The notes under the pieces were generated by a model that was not told the origin of the DNA, searched no databases, and saw only the letters and a list, made by a program, of their open reading frames with translations. Made by a program: the position numbers and the translations under genes. 64,000 bases of DNA from Flabesymbios commensalis (taxonomy: Eukaryota; Annelida; Polychaeta; Terebellida; Flabelligeridae). The DNA is taken from NCBI GenBank assembly GCA_964017125.1, contig OZ024902.1:56530791-56594790 (forward strand), in the 5' to 3' direction. Of the stretch, positions 37,153 to 47,900 are shown piece by piece (within the stretch, counting starts at the first letter, position 1; each line of letters starts with the position of its first letter).

Positions 37153-37982
37153 TGGTTGTTGACGTATATACCCATAGCAACAACAGCTACTGATCTTATA
37201 TTGAGGATTCGTTGTGTAACAGGTTCCACGGACATCTTACAATTGTATTGATATATAAATAGATAATTATTTGATATTAATTTGATCTCGTGCGTCTTGA
37301 AAATACACAATACATAAAATTGGGTACTGTTTCCACGGAAACCGTTTCTAGAGAGTAAGGGTACGACTTCGAGGGGTATGATAAGAAGCTTGTGTTGATT
37401 CCCCAAGTGTTCTCCATGTGCATAGAAAATTTCATGTGCATTGAAATGACCGTTTGAAAGATATTGTAATATTTGTATTATTATTTTATTATTTTTATTT
37501 AAATTTCTTTAAAAAACTAAAGCTGGAAAGGGTTAATTTGGTGAGTTTAACTAACCGATGGACAAGATAGCTTAATTTTTCATAGTCAGTTTAATCAGTT
37601 TGGTAAACCTAGTCGGTATTTTTATATTTAGGTCCGGCCGTAGGCCCGTAGCCTATCAAGTTTAGTTTGTGTCCTATTTAGGGGAAAGAGGGGTGCTGTG
37701 TGTGAGAAACGGTTCTGTACACCAATCCTTATGCACATGTCCAATATAACGTTTGAGTTCCCTATAGGTTAAGTACTTTCGTCTTTAAAAAGTGTTCAGA
37801 AAAATATACATTCACGATTAAATATAGTGATTAGAGCTTAAATGGTTTTGATTGAAATAGTATTGGCCCAGCTTCGCAGACAGTGGCCCAGCATTACATC
37901 AGCATTTAGCCAATGTATCGTGTTATCTGCTGTTTCTGGCGACGAGATAGTCCCCATAGTCACCCCCATGCAGCAGTCAGAA

Positions 37983-38082
37983 AACACGGTACAATCACCC
38001 AATGCTGTTTCAATATTGGGCCTGCGTCAAAGACTGTGCGTCAACTTTGAAACAGCATTGGGTGAATGCCACGTGTTTGCGC
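37983..38082. repeat. Palindromic element (CCCAGCAAACAC family)
   Basis: TCACCCAATGCTGTTTCAAT and TTGAAACAGCATTGGGTGAA flank GCGTCAAAGAC. Same inner arm type as the right part at 8,931-9,014. A worn copy precedes it (37,860-37,930) and another follows (38,108-38,220). Confidence 0.85.
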
Positions 38083-38559
38083 AAAGTATACAGCAGACCA
38101 AGTGATGGATTGTTGGGTCAGCATCGTAGACGATTGATCGGCATTGAACCAGCAATGGGCTGCGACTCTGGCCCAACATTGAGCCGGAATTTGGTGGGTA
38201 GTCCTACATCCTCTGTACGAGGTACATCGTAGGCAAGTATTGAATGAATGCTAGCCAGCACCGGCGATGGTGGTGGAAGAAATACACCTTGAAGATATAT
38301 TCTAACTTGTCTCCTTGGTTCTTTCCTTAATTATATATGATATTTTACTAATGAACAATCTCTGATTATATCCTGCACATTTAAGATTCGGCCCATGAGG
38401 AAGACCAATACACTGTTATGTTTAGAAAATATTAAGTCGATTTTTTGTCTATAGCACTCAAACAGACTAAAGCAGGGCATCGGAGTTCGGGAACTCCTGT
38501 TCTAGTTCTACTTTATTTTTACTTTAGTATGAACAAATAAAAAAAATGCTAAAACTTCT

Positions 38560-38758
38560 TTTGTTGTGTCTCGCTGACGCGATCAACAACTTCAAGTGAG
38601 TGAAAATTATTCAGATTTGACACAATGGAGGTCAACTGTTTTCAAATATTGCTGATTGATGTCAAATTGTATCTTTAACATGTTGAGAAGGTGGTACTTG
38701 GTGTGCTAATACAAAATGAAAACCTGAATATATGCGACACCGCCGGTTAAAGGGTTAA
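38560..38758. repeat. TTAA/CCCTTT MITE, left-truncated
   Basis: Contains GTGTCTCGCTGACGCGATCA and ends GCCGGTTAAAGGGTTAA. Homologous to the two complete copies at 39,700 and 42,115. Confidence 0.7.
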
Positions 38759-39009
38759 GTGGTTATGTTGGAGGCTACTTTAGAAGTGGAGATCTCAACC
38801 CTGCCAAGACAAAAGGCAGTATCTGTTTACTTTTAAAACAAATAAACAGATACTGCATTTTGGCTTTGCAGAGCAGATGTGGCATATATATGTTCATTGG
38901 GTTCTTAATTATTTCAAATTTGCTCTTCAATCTGTTTGGACCACATACACATTTAAAAAATAAAGGGAGGGCCATTGTTGGCCCTCTGATCTGCAACATA
39001 TGTACTTGA

Positions 39010-39490
39010 GCCAACGTTAAAAAGCCACACCACTACACTAAATGTTGGGCCAATGTTGCCCCTATTAATTTGCTGGGCCTATACGTAGAACCACCTATTT
39101 GGGCCACCATTGGCCCAATGTATATATGTACTTGCGTATATTTAGCTGGGCCAACGTTACCTGTACATATGGTAGAGAATGGTGGGCCAATGTCGGCCCT
39201 CGTAATCACGATAATTCGCAGGGTCTGCGTAAAACCATCCAGTCAAATTACCTTGCGCCAATGTCGTTGGGCAGATGTTGGGCCAATTTATGTGCATCGG
39301 ATAAATATAGTTGGGCCAATGTCAAACAGACGAATTATTTGACGAAGGGCCATCTTTTATTAAATTGCCAATGAATGATTGGCTACTGGCTCAACATTAG
39401 CCCAGTGCAGTTGATAGCTGCTTTCTTACGGTGGCCTAACATATCTTTGTGTAGTGGCCCACGTTGGTCCAATGTGTCTCTGTGTGCTGA
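39010..39490. repeat. Cluster of GGGCCAATGTTGG-type words
   Basis: At least ten imperfect copies of TGGGCCAACGTT or its variants spaced 30-70 bases. They resemble the inner arms of the palindromic family but form no single palindrome; the frames crossing them are not genes. Confidence 0.6.
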
Positions 39491-39699
39491 GGTACAATCA
39501 TATTACGATTGAACAAAACTGTGCAGTGGAGAAGTCAGACTCAAAATTTGAGCAGGGTCATGTTTCACTTTTTCATACGAGTTTTGCTCATAAAATTGAA
39601 AATAGGGCTATTCCTATCAGCCTCTACACATTACAAAAATTTAACAAGAGCAATGCATTACCGTGTAATGAGGTATATGCAATGCTTCAACGGGGCTTT

Positions 39700-39946
39700 T
39701 TAACCTTTTAACCGCCAAAGTAATAAATTGGAATTTTCACTCACTTGAAGTTGTGTCTCGCTGACGCGATCCACAACTTCTAGTGAGTGAAAATTATTCA
39801 GATTTGACAAAATGGAGGTCAACAAATTTCAAATCTCTCTGATTAATGTCACTTTTTATCTTTAACAGGCTTATAAGCTGATATTTAATGTGCTAATAAA
39901 AAATGTAAAAAACGAATATGGACGGCACCGACGGTTGAAGGGTTAA
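39700..39946. repeat. TTAA-flanked MITE with hairpin, complete copy
   Basis: TTAACCTTTTAACCGCC at left, GACGGTTGAAGGGTTAA at right. Hairpin TTTTCACTCACTTGAAGTTG/CAACTTCTAGTGAGTGAAAA around TCTCGCTGACGCGATC lies close to the left end. Length 247. Confidence 0.85.
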
Positions 39947-42114
39947 GCCCGTGATACACACGTTCGGCCATCATCAGGGCAGGACCAGGATGCGCCAGTA
40001 GCTCGGCAAATGATCAACGACGTACGCGTGTAATCACCATGCTTCACCAAAGCATCGAAACATAGCAAAAATACATTAATTGACAATTTCATCCTGATAT
40101 ATTTCGTCTCCAAGAACCTTTGGCGATTCGCCTTTGAACATTCGGTGAGTTACACCAAGGTTAAAAATATCGAAGACACTTCAATACGATAATATTGCTG
40201 ATGGTTTGGATGTTTGCTGATGTTCCCGAACTGCTCTTCAAGCATCGGCGATGATAGACAAGATATGGCGATGCTTAGCTGAGAGTTTTCTATTTTGCGC
40301 CAAGAGAACAAAAGTCTTCTGCATCCGCGATCTCATTTAGCAGCCACAACGTATGTGGTGCCTCGTAAAATATCTCCACCTTTTATATGCTCTGCACAGA
40401 ACACTATACCATCGCTATGACTTCATCAAGACATCACCACGACATCGTCAGGACATCACCTATTAAGCCCCGACGCATCCCCGATGTTAGCTGGTTAGTC
40501 TGTCGCACGCCACGCCGAAGGATCACCAACCATCGCCTATTCTCAAAATACATCGTTATCTGTGAGCCGATGTAGCACTCATTAAAACCTTCCCCTATGT
40601 ATCATCATATTCGCCGAAGGTTCTTCAATATATTACGGGCGTGTTTTTTCGTGGGACCACAAGCTCGATATCGGCAGCGAGCGCCACCAGTATCCAAAAT
40701 TGCGAGACATGTTTGGATCGAGTGGGACCATAGCATAGGTTCACCGTCTGAAAGGCATGATCAGTTTATGAGAAGAAAGATACCATCGTGTGCATAAATC
40801 CCCCAATGGTCACCTGTTCACATACACCCAGATAGCATTATAGTCTATGGTTACTAGCCACGAATAATCGAAAATGGAACAAGTACTTCATCACCAAAAC
40901 AAAGTTACCCTAAAGTTGGATACCAGACATCTGCTGTGTATGATATTTTCGTTTTATTTCATTGTTGTTCTCCATTTTTTCATCATCAACGTATTCCACT
41001 TGAAATCCATTTAGACCTAATATGATGCAAAATTTATTTTGACTAAGATATTGCCAAAGTGTAAAGTCAAACAAAGACATATTTTCGCCAGTATAGTATA
41101 GTAAATCGCTAATCTCGTTTGCTTTTGCTAAATCTTACTCTGTACCCTTCGGGTATAATAGCTGTCACAGGTTCTATCACATGAATTAGTATTTGCATCA
41201 ACATTACAGTACAATAATCATGTCCCATTGTAGTTCTTAGGTGTTTTGAAATAATCAAAACCCGATATAGCACCGGATATGGATAGTTTTAATATCATTA
41301 TACTGGAATTACCAAACATGTTGAGTACACCTATACAAGGACTTGCCGTTATAATTAACCTTTTTTGTAGACATCTCACATTGAAAAACATGATAAGTGC
41401 ACTTATCATAAGTATTAGGTAGCATAGCCCACAGTTAGATTTTATGGAATCCAGATATGAAAACAACCATGCTATGTGTACTTGACATGGCATCACGGCA
41501 GTAATGCCAAATGCACTTAACAACTGTTAACATGTTATTGTCGCTAAATCAGTCTTGCATTTCTTTTTCATTACAAATAAAGTATGTGCCTAGTTATTTG
41601 TGGGAATCGTGCAAAATAACACACTGCAATCGAAGAGCAGTCCATAAAATGCGTTCTATGTGAACCCACCATAACAAATCGCTATGTGCAGGCTACTTCA
41701 TCTGTTAACAAGTATTTGCTCCAAAACAAGAACCTCTTCGATCATGCTATAAGTGCACTTATCATGTAATATGTTGTGATTTTGAGAACAAATATTTCAT
41801 ACAAAAACATGCACATTTAGCAAATTTCGGTTTGTCTTATAAGTATGATTAGTTTGCAACACGTAACACCAAAACCATATTTTTCTGCCCTGTTACTCGC
41901 AAATCGCTTTTTAGCATGTGACACACAATTTTGACATGGTAGAGTGAGCTTCGAACGAGGAACGAATTCCCCAAAACTGAAGTGCTGGCGCCTCGTACAA
42001 CAATAAAACGTGATGCAATCTACCTTTAACGTCGATTTTCTCAAAACGATGAGAATACAATTAGCATGTTTTTGCACGAGATATGATAATTTCGCGTGGA
42101 GGGGTGGGTAAATA
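39947..42114. other. Intergenic, no gene recognised
   Basis: 39,950-40,800 is somewhat GC-richer and rich in ATCG words with small frames of no recognisable family. 40,800-42,110 is AT-rich and holds the perfect palindrome ATGATAAGTGCACTTATCAT at 41,390-41,409 and a worn copy near 41,748. Nothing else seen. Confidence 0.5.
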
Positions 42115-42363
42115 TTAACCCTTTAACCGCCAAATTATTCAATTGCAATTTTCACCCACTCGAAGTTGTGTCTCGCTGACGTGATCCACAACTTCAGGTG
42201 AGTGCAAATTATTCAGATTTGACAAAATGGAGGCTCATTTTTTTCGCATCTTGCTGAGTGATGTCACATTTTATTTTTAACGTGTTTGAAAGGTGGTACG
42301 TATCTACGTGCTAATAACAAATGAAAAACCGAATATATTCGGGATCGGCGGTTAAAACGTTAA
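42115..42363. repeat. TTAA-flanked MITE with hairpin, complete copy
   Basis: TTAACCCTTTAACCGCC at left, GGCGGTTAAAACGTTAA at right. Hairpin TTTTCACCCACTCGAAGTTG/CAACTTCAGGTGAGTGCAAA around TCTCGCTGACGTGATC. Length 249; close sister of 39,700-39,946. Confidence 0.88.
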
Positions 42364-42517
42364 ATTATCTTCCCTGTTTGTCACGATCAGTCATTTATTC
42401 AGTTCAGTCTGATAAAGTATTCAGGTATAGCGACTATAATCAAATCTTAATTGTGAAGATGATGATAATGACTTTGTAGGGAAGGGGATGGCTTCATTTT
42501 TAGTTCATCCGGCCTTT

Positions 42518-43380
42518 AGGCCTAAGATGAGCTTATGCCATCGTGTTGCGTCTGTCGTCTGTTGTCTGTCTGTGTTGTCTGTCGTCTGTAGTCTGTCCAC
42601 AATTCACAAGAAATGCTTCTCCTCCCTCAATTCTTATCCGATTTCAATTCTGTTTGTTTTGTTGGAAAGAGCTTGTGCCTGTGCATTAAATTTCCTCACA
42701 AATTTGAAAAATTTAAATAATTAATTAATTTATGACCTAATTAAGATCTTACTAGGCACTCTGTCCACCATTTACAAGAAATGCTTTTTCTCCCTCAATT
42801 CTTATCCTATTTCAATTATGTTTGGTTTGTTTGAAAAAACTTGTGCCTGTGCATTAAATTTCCTCATGGATTTAAGAAATTTTGATTATTAATCAACTTA
42901 TAACCTAATTAAGTCCTAATTAGGGCACTCTGTCCACAATTAACAAGAACTGCTTTAGGCCTAAGATGAGCTTATGCAATCGTGTTGCGTCTGTCGTCTG
43001 TTGTCTGTCGTCTGTTGTCTGTTGTCTGTCGTTTGTCGTCTGTCCACAATTCACAAGAAATGCTTCTCCCCCATCAATTCTTATCCGATTTCAATTATGT
43101 TCGATTTGTTTGAAAAGTTGTACCAGTGCATTGAACTTCTTCACGGATTTGAGAAATTTTAATTATTAATTAACTTATGACCTAATTAAGATCTAATTAG
43201 GGCACTCTGTCCCCATTCACAAGAAATGCTTCCCCTCCCTCAATTCTTATTCAATTTTAATTCTGTTTGGTTTGTTTGAAAGAGCTTGTGCCTGTACATT
43301 AAACGTCCTCATTGATTTCAGAAATTTTGATTATTAATTAACTTATGACATAATTAAGACCTAATTATGACCTCGATGAT
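42518..43380. repeat. Tandem repeat, ~168-bp units with GTCTGTCGTC header
   Basis: GTCCACAATTCACAAGAAAT with GCTTCTCC recurs at about 42,595, 42,764, 42,933, 43,043 and 43,208, each followed by ATTCTTATCCGATTTCAATT. The header AAGATGAGCTTATGC with TCTGTCGTCTGTTGTCTGTC is present at about 42,526 and 42,965. Frames through it are low-complexity translations. Confidence 0.9.
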
Positions 43381-43424
43381 ATGACACTCGTGAAGGCGGT
43401 GATGCTCTGCATTGTATGATGTTA

Positions 43425-43866
43425 CAGACTATCTTCTGAATAAACTATAGCTTGCACAAAACAATGCTGCCAGACTTGTAATGAAATCGAAGAAATACGA
43501 CCATATCACACCTGTCCTCAAAAACCTCCATTGGCTTCCAGTCAAGTCGCGTATCATTTTCAAAGTCCTCCCCACTGTCCATTAACCCATGCACACTGCC
43601 GCGTGCCCATCATAATTATATACAGGAACTAGCCACTCGCTATGCACCTTCGAGAGCTCTTAAGGTCTGACACTGATGGTATGCTTCTATATGTACCATC
43701 TACTCACCGGTGCTTTGCAGCTGGTGACAATATTTTCAGCGTTTATAGCCCTCGGATGTGGAACGATTTCCCTCTTTCACTCAGGGAATTCTAGTCACAA
43801 ACAGCTTTTAAAAGAAATCTTAAAAGTCAAATTTTCAATCTTCATTTCAGAGCATGAATTTTTTCC
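43425..43866 (+). pseudogene. CR1/L2-type LINE, C-terminal reverse-transcriptase ORF fragment
   Basis: Plus-strand translation reads LAQNNAARLVMKSKKYDHIT then PVLKNLHWLPVKSRIIFKVL, the well-known AxLV...HxTPxLxxLHWLPVxxRIxFK signature at the end of CR1/L2/Jockey-type ORF2. Further on, a second frame reads SDTDGMLLYVPSTHRCFAAG and RMWNDFPLSLRE, the usual C-terminus. The frame shifts between the two parts and has an in-frame TAG after LREF, and the 5' part is missing: a 5'-truncated dead copy. Confidence 0.88.
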
Positions 43867-44065
43867 AACATTATTATGATATAAATTTAATAATTGTCAG
43901 CGCATAGAAATGTATATAATAATGTGATTTATACGTGCACTATTATTAATGTAAAACCAAGAAATACCTATTGTGACATAAATAATATGATTGTTTTAAA
44001 ACAGCGTGTTCATGAACATGTTACAGTTGGCTAGCATTGGAAATATTTATGTAAATCTGTTATGC

Positions 44066-44825
44066 ACGGAGCCCCTAAAGGGACACATGTGGAGGAGAAA
44101 ATAAAATTAAATCGTGCCCACGATTTATAATCCGTGGCCACGATTTATAATCCGTGGCCACGATTTATAATCCGTGGCCACGATTTATAATTCGTGGCCA
44201 CGATTTATAATCCGTTCCCACGATTTATAATCCGTGGCCACGATTTACAATTCGTTCCCACGATTTATAATTCGTTTCCACGATTTATAATTCGTTCCCA
44301 CGATTTATAATTCGTTCCCACTATTTATAATTCGTAGCCACGATTTATAATTCGTTCCCACGATTTATAATTCGTTCCCACGATTTAAAATCCTTATAGA
44401 TCGTGGCCACGGATTATAAGTCGTGGGAACGAATTATAAATCATGGGAACGGATTATAAATCGTGGGAACGAATTATAAATCGTGGGAACGAATTATAAA
44501 TCGTGGGAACGAATTATAAATCGTGGCCACGGATTATAAATCGTGGCCACGGATTGTAAATTGTGTGAACGGATTATAAATCGTGGGAACGGATTATAAC
44601 TCGTTCCCACGGATTGTAAATCGTGGCCACGGATTACAAATCGTGGGAACGATTTATAAATCATGGGAACGAATTATAAATCGTGGGAACGAATTATAAA
44701 TCGTTGCCACGTGTTATAGATCGTAAATCGTGGGCACGGATTATAAATCGTGGCCACGGATTATAAATCGTGGGCACGATTTAATTTTATTTTCTCCTCC
44801 ACATGTGTCCCTTTAGGGGCTCCGT
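44066..44825. mobile_element. 760-bp foldback element, 20-bp satellite arms
   Basis: Outer 57 bp are inverted: ACGGAGCCCCTAAAGGGACA...GTGCCCACG at left, CGTGGGCAC...TGTCCCTTTAGGGGCTCCGT at right. Inside, about 14 units of CCACGATTTATAATCCGTGG-type 20-mers run rightward, turn near 44,395, and about 18 complementary units run to the right end. Two unit types (GTGGCCAC and GTTCCCAC or GTGGGAAC junctions) are mixed. No coding frame; no clear target duplication. Confidence 0.93.
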
Positions 44826-44859
44826 AGATTACCATCTAATGGGATAAAAAAAATGTTGT

Positions 44860-44935
44860 TGTTGTTGTGGGTCGAGGGGGTAGTGGGTCGAGGGTCGAGG
44901 GCTTGTGGGTCGAGGGGCTGGTGGGTCGAAGGATA
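44860..44935. repeat. G-rich GGGTCGAGGG repeats
   Basis: GTGGGTCGAGGGGGTAGTGG and related copies give six or more runs of three to five G, able in principle to form a G-quadruplex. Follows a (GTT)n run. Confidence 0.8.
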
Positions 44936-45130
44936 ATATCAGGATATGATATTATGAGGACATGGCACATTAACGTGATGATATGGTATTATAATGTCCA
45001 AATATTGCTCTTTAATATAGTAAAATGATGTCTGAATACAGCTTTATAAAGGCAGGATATGGTGGTTAACCATCGCGTTATGGTATTAAAGTGACAGGAT
45101 CGTATAGTGTATTGTCACGATATTATAATA
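44935..45130. repeat. Inverted copy of the 32.7-kb AT-rich repeat
   Basis: ATATCAGGATATGATATTAT and TACAGCTTTATAAAGGCAGG are reverse complements of words at about 32,735-32,865 in the matching order. Confidence 0.8.
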
Positions 45131-45168
45131 AAATGGATACACACAGCCCTACATCTGATATGTTGACA

Positions 45169-45240
45169 TTAACCGTTTCATTTATTTGAAGCAGGTTTTG
45201 TTGACGCAATCCCTGCCTCAAATTATTCAAAAATACCAGT
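45169..45240. repeat. Worn hairpin MITE
   Basis: TTAACCGTTTCATTTATTTG, then GAAGCAGG, TTTTGTTGACGCAATC and CCTGCCTC; a decayed member of the hairpin family with loop GTTGACGC. The right end is not clear. Confidence 0.5.
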
Positions 45241-45359
45241 ACCTATTAAATTAGACTTGTTACTGTTTCTAATTAATTATTCACCAGAGATAAATTTGTT
45301 AACTTGACAAATCTCGATCTATTGTTCTAGTGGAAAAGCAGTTCGAAAACACTCACAAA

Positions 45360-46160
45360 AGCATCACCCGCCATGGTAGAATTAACTACCATGTGGGATT
45401 TATGTCGATAAACTCAATATAATAAAATATTGGTTAAAAATATCTAAAAATATCTAAATAAGTTCTAAACTCCATGGGTTCGGCTGAAAAATACATTTCA
45501 GTTCCAACAAAGAGATAGTTATCGCATATTTTCGTTTTTTTAAGAGATCGCCTCACAAAATAATATGGCGGCCATCTTGGATTTGTGGTATTAAGAAAAG
45601 TACTGACATTATTTCTGATCATCTGGATAGCCTACTTGTACTTTAAAACATAGGTAGAGCCACCAAAATCATTGTTTTAACTGCAAAAGTGAGGAATTGG
45701 GGTATACCCATGGTTTTCTTTAAAACAATGGCGTCACATGGTGTTACATATAATGAACTACTATGTGGGATTTCTGTTGATAAATTCAATATAGTAAAAT
45801 ATTGGTGATCTAAATAAGTGATCGCTTAACATACTTAGAACAATATGGCAGCCATCTTGGATTTTTGGTAGTGAGAAAAGTAGGCCCTACTAATATCATT
45901 TCTGATCATCTGGATGAACTCTTTGTGCCTTAAAACATAAGAAGAGACAACTAAATATTTTTTCTAACTGCCAAAGTGAGGAAATAGGGAATACTCCTGT
46001 TTTTTTTTCGAAAATGGCGGCGGCCATCTTGAAATAAAAAAATGCCCAAGAGGGATTTTGGGGGACTCTTGGCATTCGTCTGGGAAGATGTCCAGGTATC
46101 ATTCCTGAAAAAATCAGCTTTCTGCAATTTTATTCCAGGTTCAACCCTAATGCTCTTGCA
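45360..46160. repeat. Second copy of the CCATCTTGGAT repeat block
   Basis: Same orientation and word order as 33,540-34,440, itself containing an internal duplicate (GTGGGATTTATGTCGATAAA at 45,391 and GTGGGATTTCTGTTGATAAA at 45,765). Confidence 0.85.
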
Positions 46161-46169
46161 CTATTAGAG

Positions 46170-46330
46170 ATTTCGGCCTCAGACCACCAGAGTTCAAATT
46201 TCGAAAGATGTGTCTGGAGGGCAGTGTCATCTCATTCATCTCACCATCCTCAAGAGGGTCTTTTGGCCCAGTTTAGCCCATATGTACACAAAAGGTGGCC
46301 CAAACATACATTAATTCATTGATTCAATAC
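46170..46330 (+). repeat. SINE, plus strand, 5'-truncated
   Basis: TTTCGGCCTCAGACCACCAG, CAAATTTCGAAAG, GGGCAGTGTCATCTCATTCA and TGTACACAAAAGGTGGCCCA follow the SINE at 5,121-5,294 in order. The A-box part is missing. Confidence 0.75.
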
Positions 46331-46339
46331 TAAGTAGTC

Positions 46340-47405
46340 GTAATAGTTTTTTTTCAATTAAATCTGATAGCCATCTTGGACTTTTCTACCCCCTTGTTCA
46401 GACGTTGGTAGACTTTTACCCTTGACTAATAGATAGCCTACCGTTTGCTGGAAGTCAAATTTACTAAAAAAAGGAACTAAATGAATTTTGTGGGACCTCG
46501 ATATTCGCTGGCCTGACTGTTCTAAAACAATACTTATATTTTCCATGTACTTCTCTAATCACCAGATGTCACTAGTTCACGGTAATTATGACGATATGAG
46601 AACACTTTTCTAATCACCAGATGTCACCAGCTCACGGTGATTTCCATCAATATTCCACCGAAAACAGTCACCAGTTTACACAAGCTATAAAATATACATA
46701 TGCATATGTACATTTTATACCACATTTTCACTACATATGTTACACCACGTTGTGGTCTGCTGTAGGTGTGAGAGTACATAATAGTCTCCAGGTGGCACTC
46801 GGTGTGTTTTCAGGTATCTGTTCAGTGCTAGTTACTCAGTGAAGCCCAGTGAACAAGTTGTCGTTTGTCCAATAATCAATAAAAAAAATCCAATAATCAA
46901 TAAAAAAGTAGACATTTTTTTTATAAAACAAACTACATCAATCATATCAAAGTTGTTTGTTTTAAGCCTGGCCAAAAACTGATACATTGAACCAGAATTG
47001 AAACAATGTTATTCCAAATAAATCTTTCTAGCTTAGAAAAACATAAATGACGGTAATGCTTTCCTGGGATGTGAGCATAAGCCTATGGAGGGTATTTTTT
47101 ATATTTCTTTTACACTGCAAACTATGCAATTCAATCATACGTATAGCAGCTGACATTAACTCATTATATAATTTATATATTTTGTAAAACCTATCATAAG
47201 AGAAATGTAGTTTTAAATGCAGGATCTGAAGATAGTGTGTGCGTGAGGGGATCTATAACCTTTTACTTGAGGGTTTAATTCAGCACATGTATGTGCAGCC
47301 GTCATTATTTTATAAATCGACAAGTAGCCTAGTTTTCCCATATGCTGTCTGTTTCGCACATGTCTCGTATATGGGTGAACATGATTTAAATAAGTTTATG
47401 TTAGC
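46340..47405. other. Intergenic, no gene recognised
   Basis: A short direct repeat CTAATCACCAGATGTCAC occurs at about 46,554 and 46,610 with GCTCACGGT. Otherwise AT-rich. Confidence 0.5.
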
Positions 47406-47409
47406 CATT

Positions 47410-47635
47410 TTAGCAGTGCGGAGACAGTCTTTATATGTCAGAATCTGACGTACCGTATAAAGTCGTTCCCCGCACTAAAAGAACTAAAATATTTCTAATG
47501 GCCGTAGAACAATAAAATAGGTATTCAAATGAAACAGGAAGAACTAGCTACGACATTTATGATGATTCCAAATTGGAAAAACCCTTTGGTTTCCATGCTT
47601 TACACAAACATATTTCAGTGTTGTAAGGGTTAATA
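47410..47635. repeat. TTAA MITE, second subfamily
   Basis: AGCAGTGCGGAGACAGTCTT at left, hairpin partner GTCGTTCCCCGCACT, right end CAGTGTTGTAAGGGTTAA. Shares its interior with 4,765-4,994 and its hairpin with 11,379-11,632. Confidence 0.6.
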
Positions 47636-47679
47636 CACTATGTATTTTAATTCTGCATGTATGTACTGCTATTCACTAT

Positions 47680-47900
47680 TATAGATAGATAGGTATTTAA
47701 TATCGAAAGAAAGCCTGTCAATAATATGAACAATACATTATATTATACAGTGCGCAATATGATCAAATAGAAAATAGTGTAAATATATGCATAAGTATAA
47801 AATGCTTTCAATTAATTAAAAGAACTATAGGTCTACATGATAGCTATCTGTCTCCCGCCCCAAAACCAAAGATATAATAGATACTATTACTCTAAATAGT
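47680..47900 (-). mobile_element. Retroposon 3'-end copy
   Basis: TATAGATAGATAGGTATTTA at left, then words shared in order with 25,055-25,345 (TACATTATATTATACAGTGC, AGTGTAAATATATGCATAAG, CTGTCTCCCGCCCC). Confidence 0.45.

Noticed and set aside
40387-40797. Two frames of 62 and 66 codons in a GC-richer patch
   Set aside because: Arg/His-rich translations without conserved motifs; no splice or promoter signals tie them together.
44117-44775. Regular 20-bp spacing suggesting a CRISPR-like array
   Set aside because: Units are contiguous with no spacers, the two halves are inverted, and the genome is eukaryotic.
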